Both the position numbers and the translations under genes were made by a program. This document shows positions 1 through 4,762 of a stretch of 5,846 bases of DNA, in pieces. Every line of letters begins with the position of its first letter. Position 1 is the first letter of the stretch. Source of the DNA: Nitrospirales bacterium. Its GTDB lineage: Bacteria > Nitrospirota > Thermodesulfovibrionia > Thermodesulfovibrionales > Dissulfurispiraceae. The notes beneath the pieces were generated by a model, which was not told where the DNA came from, searched no databases, and saw nothing but the letters and a program-made list of their open reading frames with translations. The stretch is taken from the NCBI GenBank assembly GCA_020846375.1, contig JADLDZ010000165.1, positions 1 to 5,846 on the forward strand. The letters are read 5' to 3'.

Positions 1-531
1 GTGCAGGAGAAGGAGATCCCCCTGTGGCTCACTGCACGTGCAGGGAAGAAGGGGATTACCCTGACCGACGAGGCGGTGGAATACCTGATCACCGTTGCCG
101 GGACCGATCTCGGAATGCTCTCCGCGGAGATAGAGAAACTCTCGTACTGGAATGCCTCCGGCAGTATCGGGGTGGAGGAGTTGAGGGGGACCGTGTATGC
201 GGGTGCGGAGTACAGCGCTTTCGATCTGACGGACGCCCTCGCCAAGGGTGATGCGAAGGAAGTGTTCAGGATCGTTCAGGGACTGCTTGCGAGCCAGGAG
301 CCGCAGATGGTCCTGGGTGCACTGAATTATCATATTTCCCGGCAGATTTCCCGACAGCTCTCCGGGCGACCGGTCCCGCACAACTCCTCAGGAGAAGATT
401 CTACCGTGGCCGGCGAGGTTTTCAGGCTGTTGCACGAGGCGGATGCCGCCGTGAAGACCTCCCATAAGTTCGTCCTGGAAGATCTCCTGGTGAAGCTGCT
501 CCGGCGCAAGGGGAAAAGCAGGGCCGTTTAG
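1..531 (+). CDS. holA: DNA polymerase III subunit delta, C-terminal part (partial at left edge)
   Basis: This is the C-terminal 176 residues of the delta subunit of the DNA polymerase III clamp loader, which opens the beta sliding clamp so it can be loaded onto primed DNA. The frame is already open at base 1, so the GTG there is probably an internal valine and not the start. The family is about 340 residues long, so roughly half is visible. The segment around residues 8-50 (LTARAGKKGITLTDEA, then GTDLGMLSAEIEKL) matches the family pattern of a KGI helix followed by 'DL..L..EIEKL'. Residues 72-115 (FDLTDALAKGDA, then ALNYHISRQ) match the collar domain. The gene converges on rpsT, a neighbour pairing seen in many bacteria, which supports the call. 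The protein ends in a basic tail (RRKGKSRAV). No oddity is visible in the sequenced part. Confidence 0.9.
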   Translation: MQEKEIPLWLTARAGKKGITLTDEAVEYLITVAGTDLGMLSAEIEKLSYWNASGSIGVEELRGTVYAGAEYSAFDLTDALAKGDAKEVFRIVQGLLASQEPQMVLGALNYHISRQISRQLSGRPVPHNSSGEDSTVAGEVFRLLHEADAAVKTSHKFVLEDLLVKLLRRKGKSRAV

Positions 532-543
532 AACTCCTTTCAC

Positions 544-601
544 TTCCCCCTCTCCCGTCCTTCGGCCGCCCTCTCCCTCGAGGGGATAGGGTGAGGGGGA
601 A
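544..601. repeat. REP-like GC-rich palindromic repeat between holA and rpsT
   Basis: TTCCCCCTC at 544-552 pairs with GAGGGGGAA at 593-601. After one mismatch (553/592), CCC at 554-556 pairs with GGG at 589-591, giving 12 of 13 pairs. Inside lies a perfect 10-bp palindrome, CCCTCGAGGG, at 575-584. The element sits between two convergent genes, where it could act as a bidirectional hairpin. No U-tract follows the long stem on either strand, so it is not a classical terminator for holA. The pyrimidine/purine style (CCCTCTCCC and GGGTGAGGGGG) resembles dispersed intergenic repeats found in many genomes; that is recalled, not searched. Confidence 0.6.
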
Positions 602-602
602 A

Positions 603-632
603 AAGAGGGTTTCGAAATAGCTTCTAACTCTT
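603..632 (-). terminator. Weak candidate intrinsic terminator for rpsT
   Basis: Read on the minus strand, AAGAG (632-628, at the end of rpsT) can pair with CTCTT (about 608-604). The loop is long and contains a small GAA/TTC inner stem, and the distal arm runs into a stretch of five T residues just before the large palindrome. The stem is short, so this is a weak candidate. The nearby 544-601 hairpin may do the work instead. Confidence 0.25.
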
Positions 633-923
633 CGCTTCCCCGGTGAAGACGCTGTTTACCTTTTTTGTCAGCCTCGATATCTTCCGCGCGGCGGTGTTCC
701 GGTGAATCACTCCCTTGGTGGCCGCCTTATCGAGCATGCTGATCGTCTTCTTCAGTTGTGCGTCGGCCTCTTCCTTGCTCTTCGAGGCCGCTGCCGCTTC
801 CACACTCTTTGCATGGGTCCGCAGAGCGGTCTTCACCGACTGATTGCGTTCTCTTCTCTTCTCATCCTGGCGTACCTTTTTCAAGGCGGAAAGGTTCTTT
901 TTCGGCGCTGCTTTTGCTGGCAC
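624..923 (-). CDS. rpsT: 30S ribosomal protein S20
   Basis: This is ribosomal protein S20, a small, very basic protein that binds 16S rRNA in the 30S subunit. The 99-residue product is close to the family length of 85-100. It shows the typical lysine-rich N-terminus (KAAPKKNLSALKKVRQDEKR), a central helical region, and the diagnostic C-terminal pattern GVIHRNTAARKISRLTKKV at about residues 71-89, where S20 proteins have 'G.IH.N.AAR.KSRL...'. Translation starts at a GTG (923-921). A strong Shine-Dalgarno AAGGAGG lies at 937-931 with a 7-base spacer, and this decides the start; the ATG at 930-928 is out of frame. The gene is convergent with holA and divergent from the deoxyhypusine-synthase-like operon. 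A minus-strand promoter is expected in 938-1058. There the TATGCT at 1016-1011 is a candidate -10, but I see no good -35 for it. Confidence 0.95.
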   Translation of the reverse strand: MPAKAAPKKNLSALKKVRQDEKRRERNQSVKTALRTHAKSVEAAAASKSKEEADAQLKKTISMLDKAATKGVIHRNTAARKISRLTKKVNSVFTGEAKS

Positions 924-930
924 GGATCAT

Positions 931-937
931 CCTCCTT
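931..937 (-). promoter_or_regulatory. Shine-Dalgarno of rpsT
   Basis: The minus strand reads AAGGAGG, a near-perfect match to the anti-SD sequence, 7 bases before the GTG at 923. It fixes the start codon in spite of the out-of-frame ATG in the spacer. Confidence 0.8.
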
Positions 938-1009
938 CGGGTATCGAACTGCCATTTCATAAGAAATCAGGCGCTTCGTGCTGAAGCATTCACGGGGTAA
1001 GAATAAAAA

Positions 1010-1050
1010 TAGCATACATTCAACCGGAAAATCAATATTTATGCTACAAT
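1010..1050. promoter_or_regulatory. Divergent promoter/operator candidate: TAGCATA-N23-TATGCTA inverted repeat and extended -10
   Basis: The spacer between rpsT and the divergent operon carries a 7-bp inverted repeat, TAGCATA (1010-1016) and TATGCTA (1040-1046), in an AT-rich patch. On the plus strand the right arm overlaps TGC-TACAAT (1042-1050), a good extended -10 (TGn plus a 5 of 6 hexamer match). No convincing -35 lies 16-18 bases upstream. On the minus strand the left arm reads TATGCT, a possible -10 for rpsT. Dyad symmetry over both promoters would fit either a repressor site or simply two mirrored -10 elements. Confidence 0.4.
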
Positions 1051-1058
1051 TCAGGGAT

Positions 1059-2000
1059 ATGAAGAAGTACAGACCCATCGAAGTGAAAGAGCTCAGGACG
1101 TATTCCATCCGGGACCGGCTCAGCAAGGTGTCAGTGGAAAAGACCGCCCGCCCTCATGGAAAGGGGGGCTCCTTCGGGGATTTTATCGCCTCCCTCCCCG
1201 ACTTTCTCGCTGCGCACGATATGAAAGCCGTGGTACGGGCGGTGGTGGAGGCGCATCGGAACGGGAGACCCGTCATCCTCGGGATGGGAGCCCATTCCAT
1301 CAAGGTAGGCCTCTCCCCGCTCATTATCGACCTGATGCGGCGGGGGGTGATCACCGCCCTGGCCGCCAACGGTGCCTGCATCATCCACGATTTCGAGATT
1401 GCCTACGCGGGGCAGACTTCCGAGGACGTGGCCCGCGAGCTCTGCACCGGCACCTTCGGCATGGCGCAGGAGACGGGAAGGATGGTCAATCAGGCAGTCA
1501 CTGCTGGGGTAAGACAGGGGTACGGCATGGGGCACTCCATGGGAATGTTCATCGACTCTTCCGATTTCCCGTACCGGGACAAGAGCCTCTTCCGGGAGGC
1601 GTACCGGCTCGGCATTCCCGCCACGGTGCATGTCGCCGTCGGCGCGGATATCATCCATATGCATCCCGAGGCCGACGGCGGCGCCATCGGGGAGGGGAGC
1701 CTCCGGGACTTCCGGCTCTTCACCGCTGTGGTGGCTGATCTCGAGGGCGGCGTCTATATCAACCTCGGCTCTGCCGTTGTCCTCCCCGAGGTCTTCCTGA
1801 AAGCGCTTACCGTGGCGCGGAACCTGGGCCATACCGTGGAGGAGTTCACCACAGTGAACATGGACTTTTTCCAGCACTACCGTCCCCGTGAGAATGTGCT
1901 GCGGAGGCCGACCCTGCAGAAGGGGAGGTGCTTCGCCCTCACCGGGCACCATGAAATCATGTTCCCCCTTCTGGCGGGAATGATCGTCGAGGAATTATGA
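1059..2000 (+). CDS. Deoxyhypusine-synthase-fold protein, function unknown
   Basis: I read this 313-residue protein as a member of the deoxyhypusine synthase (DHS) superfamily. From memory it aligns with DHS in order: a helix followed by VILGMGAHSIKVGLSPLI (72-89) and a VITALAANGACIIHD block (97-111), matching the NAD-site 'VLVTTAGG.EED' region; IPATVHVAVGADIIHMHP (186-203); LEGGVYINLGSAVVLPEVFLK (228-248), matching the 'GGG..KHH' region; and a C-terminal FPLLAGMIVEEL matching 'FPLLVAETFA'. True DHS carries a catalytic lysine in 'DEAVSWGKI'. The corresponding stretch here (VNMDFFQHYRPRENVLRRP, 266-284) contains no lysine, so classical spermidine-dependent activity is doubtful. The ATG at 1059 (MKKYRPIEV) is preferred by conservation; in-frame ATGs at 978 and 1041 would add unconvincing sequence. 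AGGG lies only 2 bases before the ATG, so the leader is poor. It overlaps the ferredoxin gene by ATGA. It is probably cytoplasmic, with no signal peptide. Confidence 0.65.
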   Translation: MKKYRPIEVKELRTYSIRDRLSKVSVEKTARPHGKGGSFGDFIASLPDFLAAHDMKAVVRAVVEAHRNGRPVILGMGAHSIKVGLSPLIIDLMRRGVITALAANGACIIHDFEIAYAGQTSEDVARELCTGTFGMAQETGRMVNQAVTAGVRQGYGMGHSMGMFIDSSDFPYRDKSLFREAYRLGIPATVHVAVGADIIHMHPEADGGAIGEGSLRDFRLFTAVVADLEGGVYINLGSAVVLPEVFLKALTVARNLGHTVEEFTTVNMDFFQHYRPRENVLRRPTLQKGRCFALTGHHEIMFPLLAGMIVEEL

Positions 2001-2188
2001 ATGTAATCGTTGATGAAGAGAAATGTATCGGCTGCGGGAGGTGCGAGGAGATCTGCCCTGCCGTATTCCACCTGAACGAGGCCACCGGGAAGTCCGAGGT
2101 GATCGACGCGGAGGCGTGCGAGTTCGTGGGGTGTTGCGAGGCGGCTGAGGAGAATTGCCCTGTCGATGCCATCACCCTGGAAGAATGA
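1997..2188 (+). CDS. Single-cluster [4Fe-4S] ferredoxin
   Basis: This is a 63-residue acidic ferredoxin, a soluble low-potential electron carrier. Cysteines C10-x2-C13-x2-C16-x3-C20-P and the later C54-P follow the one-cluster pattern: C10, C13, C16 and C54 are the expected [4Fe-4S] ligands. C20 and one of C46/C47 lie where related ferredoxins have a disulfide pair or a lost second cluster. The length fits single-cluster ferredoxins (about 60-65 residues). The ATG at 1997 overlaps the stop of the upstream gene (ATGA) and is preceded by GAGGA at 1989-1993, so translation is probably coupled. The stop in turn overlaps the start of nth. The redox partner is unknown. Position suggests co-expression with the DHS-like protein and endonuclease III, but not a direct role with either. 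Confidence 0.9.
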   Translation: MNVIVDEEKCIGCGRCEEICPAVFHLNEATGKSEVIDAEACEFVGCCEAAEENCPVDAITLEE

Positions 2189-2841
2189 CCTCCGGGGAGT
2201 TTGCAAAGGCCTGGCCTGTCCTGAAGCGGCAGGTGAAGAGCCTGGACGTCCCCTGGCTCGATGCCCTTGCCGCATCCGAAAGGGACCCCTTCAAGATACT
2301 GATCTCGTGCATCCTGAGCCTGCGGACGCAGGACAAGACTACTGAAGAGGCGTCCGGGAGGCTCTTTGCCCTTGCTTCCACTCCCGATGCAGTAGGGGCG
2401 CTCTCCGAAGAAGTGATCGAAAAAGCCATTTATCCGGTAGGCTTTTATCGGGTGAAGACCCGCACGATCAAAAAGATCTGCTCCGTACTCCTCGAAAGAT
2501 ACGGGTCGAAGGTTCCCGATACCATCGAAGAACTGCTCACCCTGGAGGGGGTGGGGAGGAAGACGGCGAACCTTGTGGTGACCCTCGGCTATAACAGGCC
2601 GGGCATCTGCGTGGATACCCATGTGCACCGGATCACGAACCGGTGGAGGCTCGTCAGCACCGCCAATCCCACCGAGACCGAATTCGCCCTGCGGAAGGTC
2701 CTGCCGCAGAAATACTGGATCGAGTTGAACGGCATCTTGGTGGCGTTCGGGCAGAGGATCTGCAAACCCCTTTCCCCACTGTGCTCCCGCTGTGCGATAC
2801 AACGGTTTTGTCCGAGGGTGCAGGTAGCGCGGAGCCGGTAG
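2185..2841 (+). CDS. nth: Endonuclease III (DNA glycosylase/AP lyase)
   Basis: This is endonuclease III, a bifunctional base-excision-repair enzyme that removes oxidised pyrimidines and cleaves the abasic site. The 218 residues fit the family (about 210-220). The helix-hairpin-helix reads LEGVGRKTANLVV (120-132), with the catalytic lysine at K126. The catalytic aspartate is D144 in VDTHVHR. The C-terminal [4Fe-4S] loop has C193-x6-C200-x2-C203-x5-C209, the exact endonuclease III spacing. The LRTQDKTT motif (46-53) is the variant of the substrate-pocket helix found in many non-enterobacterial members. The start is taken as the ATG at 2185, which overlaps the ferredoxin stop (ATGA) and has GGA/GAAG just upstream. 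An in-frame extension back to 2155 would only add sequence overlapping the ferredoxin cysteine region. All catalytic and cluster residues are present, so the enzyme should be active. Confidence 0.95.
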   Translation: MTSGEFAKAWPVLKRQVKSLDVPWLDALAASERDPFKILISCILSLRTQDKTTEEASGRLFALASTPDAVGALSEEVIEKAIYPVGFYRVKTRTIKKICSVLLERYGSKVPDTIEELLTLEGVGRKTANLVVTLGYNRPGICVDTHVHRITNRWRLVSTANPTETEFALRKVLPQKYWIELNGILVAFGQRICKPLSPLCSRCAIQRFCPRVQVARSR

Positions 2842-2890
2842 ACGGGACGGCCTTCCCGGCGTGTCAACGGGTGAGGTGTGCGGTGTATCC

Positions 2891-3337
2891 CTATGCTCCC
2901 GGCTGCCTCGTATACTGCCTGCACAGCATGATGATCTGCCAATACTGTCCCTGCGCTTCGGACAGCTCCTCGTCGGTCAGGTTTGCTCCGCACAGCAGCT
3001 CCGCTCCCACCTCTTCCAGGACGGTCCTTCCGGCATTGTTCCGTATCTCGACGTTGGCATCATGTTCCAGCAGGAGCTTCACGATATCCATATATCCGTT
3101 GCAGGCTGCGTAGGTCAGCGCCGTGTCGCCGAAAGCGTCCTGCCTGTTGACGCCGGCCCCCTTTTCGAGCAGCAGTCCGACAATGTCGGTATGCCCGTGG
3201 CGGCACGCGCGCATCAGGGCAGTCCTGCCCCTGCCGTTCTCCTCCTGCGTGTCGGCGTCGATACCCTGCGCGAGCATATCGTGCATCAAAGTGTGGTCGC
3301 CTTTACCGGCTGCCTTTAGAAATTCTGCGCTTTCCAT
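2891..3337 (-). CDS. Ankyrin-repeat protein
   Basis: This is a 148-residue protein built mostly of ankyrin repeats, which act as protein-binding scaffolds. From the ATG at 3337, residues 3-35 form a degenerate N-cap repeat (AAGKGDHTLMHDMLAQGID). Residues 36-68 (GRTALMRACRHGHTDIVGLLL) and 69-101 (GDTALTYAACNGYMDIVKLLLE) are near-consensus repeats. A partial repeat (GRTVLEEV) follows, and a non-repeat helical tail of about 38 residues ends the protein. There is no signal peptide or membrane segment, so it is predicted cytoplasmic. The start at 3337 is chosen because GGGAGGG (about 3342-3348) precedes it at good spacing; a longer in-frame start at 3379 has no such site and lies upstream of the repeats. 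It is convergent with nth, with 49 bases between the stops. The partner cannot be told from sequence. TATATT at 3374-3369 is a possible -10, unsupported by a clear -35. Confidence 0.85.
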   Translation of the reverse strand: MESAEFLKAAGKGDHTLMHDMLAQGIDADTQEENGRGRTALMRACRHGHTDIVGLLLEKGAGVNRQDAFGDTALTYAACNGYMDIVKLLLEHDANVEIRNNAGRTVLEEVGAELLCGANLTDEELSEAQGQYWQIIMLCRQYTRQPGA

Positions 3338-3528
3338 TGTTTCCCTCCCTTCAGGTGTTGCTCTGGAAAATATATCCATATTGCGGCCCTTTTGGCTACT
3401 GCAGGGAAAGACCGGACCTCCTTGACGATGCCGACACAGACGCTATTCCGGCACAGCCTTGTTTGCGGAGCGGGGCAAACGTCAGAAAAGTGGGTGGTCA
3501 GTCCTTAAGAAAAGGAGAAGTTTATAAA
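3338..3528. other. Intergenic region between the ankyrin gene and the insertion sequence
   Basis: This is about 190 bases with no credible gene. It holds the ankyrin ribosome-binding site and presumably its promoter. A 6-bp stem (GTTTGC 3461-3466 with GCAAAC 3475-3480, 8-base loop) lacks a T-tract. No tRNA or attachment site is visible next to the IS edge. Confidence 0.5.
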
Positions 3529-3554
3529 GGAGCCTGTAAGATATTTTGTGTAAA
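3529..3554. repeat. Left terminal inverted repeat of the IS256-type element
   Basis: It shares the 12-base core ATTTTGTGTAAA (3543-3554) with the reverse complement of the right end, plus partial matches in the outer 14 bases (G, G, G, C, T, G, T and A conserved). IS256 ends typically carry a TGTGTAAA-type core. Confidence 0.75.
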
Positions 3555-3573
3555 TAGCCTTCCGGGGTAAGAT
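3546..3573 (+). promoter_or_regulatory. Candidate transposase promoter in the IS left end
   Basis: TTGTGT (3546-3551) and TAAGAT (3568-3573) are separated by 16 bases and resemble -35 and -10 hexamers. The -35 lies within the left inverted repeat, 50 bases before the transposase start. This arrangement is common in insertion sequences, but the hexamers are only partial matches. Confidence 0.35.
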
Positions 3574-3601
3574 AAAGGACCACCCCGAGAAGGAGAGGAT
3601 A

Positions 3602-4720
3602 ATGAAGATACGACCAGAACTGATTGACGAACTCGTAAAAGACTACCAGAGCCCTGAAGACATTCTGGGGGAAGGGGGACTGCTCAAGCAGCTGACCAAA
3701 GCGGTACTGGAGCGGTGTTTGCAGGGGGAACTGACGCACCCTCTTGGCTCAGGGAAACATGATCCTATCGGCAAGAACAGCAGTAACAGCCGCAACGGCA
3801 GCTATGAAAAGAAGGTAATCGGGGAGCAGGGGGAGATGTTAGTGAAAGTCCCTCGTGACCGAAAGGGGAGCTTTGAGCCGGTGATACTGGCCAAAGGGCA
3901 GAGCCGGTTCAGCGGGTTTGACGACACGATCATTTCCCTCTACGCCCGGGGGCTTACCACACGGGATATACAGAGCCATCTGCAGGAGATGTATGGGGTT
4001 GAGGTATCTGCCGACTCTTATATCGACGGTGACCGACGAGGTGGAAGAGGAAGTCAAAGCCTGGCAGAGCAGGCCCTTGGAAGGTGTGTATCCGATCGTC
4101 TACCTGGATGCCATCCAGGTGAAGGTCAGGAGCAACAATCGGGTAATCAACAAGGCCATCTACCTGGCCATAGGGATTACCCTGGAGGGGGTCAAGGAGG
4201 TCCTGGGGATGTGGTCTGCGGACACGGAAGGGGGCAAAGTTCTGGCTGCAGATCTTAACTGAGCTGAAGAACCGCGGGGTGCACGATATGTTCATCTTGA
4301 AGTATGTGTCCTGGAAGCAGAGGAAGGAAGTGGCCTCGGACCTGAAGGCCATCTACCGTGCGGCAACGGTCGAGCAGGCTGCCCTGCATCTTGAGGCGTT
4401 TGGCCGGAAATGGGATGAGCGGTATCCTGCGATCAGTGGTTCGTGGCGGAATAACGGGGAGAGGATCGTGCCGCTCTTTGGGTATCCGCCTGACATACGG
4501 CAAGGTAATCTATATGACCAATGCGATAGAGTCGTTGAATATGTCCTTGCGGAAGGTGACGAAGAACCGGGGCTCCTTCCCCAGTGATGAGGCGGCCTTC
4601 AAGCTGCTGTACCTGGCACTGAGGAATAGTGCCAGGAAATGGACGATGCCGATAAAGAACTGGAGGGATGCCCTGAATCAGTTTGCGATTCTCTTTGGAG
4701 GAAGAATGCCCTTGGCATGA
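3602..4720 (+). pseudogene. IS256-family (Mutator-type) transposase, inactivated
   Basis: This is a DDE transposase of the IS256 family, broken in several places. Its ATG at 3602 follows AAGGAGAGG, and the first frame gives a typical N-terminus (DILGEGGLLKQLTKAVLERC, then FDDTIISLYARGLTTRDIQSHL). One extra base near 4016 shifts the frame; the next frame gives VYLDAIQVKVR, with the first catalytic Asp at 4107-4109. One extra G in the run 4230-4234 shifts again and exposes a stop at 4258-4260; the third frame gives TELKNRGVHDMFI, then LKYVSWKQRKEV. One extra C at 4501 restores the original frame, giving KVIYMTNAIESLN with the catalytic Glu at 4529-4531. Between DMFI and LKYVSW about 33 codons usual for the family are missing, including the 'DGLKG' block with the second catalytic Asp and the 'C..H..RN' motif. 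The usual NNWERI is NNGERI (4456-4458). The product cannot be functional. Confidence 0.9.
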
Positions 4721-4736
4721 CTATCACGAAAAGGCG

Positions 4737-4762
4737 TTTACACAAAATCCTTGACACGCCCC
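4737..4762. repeat. Right terminal inverted repeat, with outward TTGACA hexamer
   Basis: The sequence TTTACACAAAAT (4737-4748) is the exact reverse complement of the core of the left inverted repeat, followed by the outer segment CCTTGACACGCCCC. The TTGACA at 4751-4756 is a perfect -35 consensus pointing out of the element to the right. At the usual 16-18 base spacing the flanking DNA offers no good -10, so a hybrid promoter is not evident in this copy. Confidence 0.7.

Larger units (their letters stand above)
3529..4762 (+). mobile_element. Degenerate IS256-family insertion sequence
   Basis: The element is about 1.23 kb, bounded by diverged terminal inverted repeats and carrying one transposase pseudogene. 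IS256-family elements are usually 1.3-1.4 kb, and the shortfall of about 100 bp matches an internal deletion. Left end: GGAGCCTGTAAGATATTTTG at 3529-3548, then TGTAAA. Right end (minus strand from 4762): GGGGCGTGTCAAGGATTTTG, then TGTAAA. The core ATTTTGTGTAAA is identical in both, and outer positions match in part. The exact outer boundaries are uncertain by a few bases, and I found no convincing 8-9 bp target duplication, as expected for an old or rearranged copy. It separates GC-rich housekeeping sequence from AT-rich sequence on its right. Confidence 0.8.

Noticed and set aside
978..1058. Extended N-terminus of the DHS-like protein from ATG 978 or 1041
   Set aside because: The extra residues are Lys/Ser/Asn-rich and unlike the family. 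The region is AT-rich promoter-like DNA, and the ATG at 1041 falls inside the putative -10.
1131..1952. Long open frame of 273 codons on the minus strand across the DHS-like gene
   Set aside because: It lies fully antisense to a gene with clear superfamily motifs. Its composition (Pro/Gly/His/Arg-rich) is typical of an antisense shadow in GC-rich DNA, and it has no recognisable domain.
2155..2184. Earlier in-frame start for nth
   Set aside because: It would add ten Cys/His/Pro-rich residues encoded within the ferredoxin gene. The ATGA-coupled start at 2185 fits the family N-terminus better.
1957..2802. 281-codon minus-strand open frame opposite the ferredoxin and nth
   Set aside because: It is antisense to two well-identified genes, has no family resemblance, and its low-complexity composition marks it as a shadow.
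2643..3113. 156-codon plus-strand open frame over the end of nth and the ankyrin gene
   Set aside because: It overlaps two real genes in other frames and has a Ser/Pro/Cys-rich composition with no domain.
3461..3480. GTTTGC/GCAAAC hairpin as a terminator
   Set aside because: It has a six-base stem, an eight-base loop and no T-tract on either strand.
3492..3585. GGGTGGTC (3492-3499) and GACCACCC (3578-3585) inverted repeat around the IS left end
   Set aside because: The 8-bp arms are 78 bases apart and are placed asymmetrically relative to the terminal repeat. No counterpart exists at the right end, so chance is sufficient.
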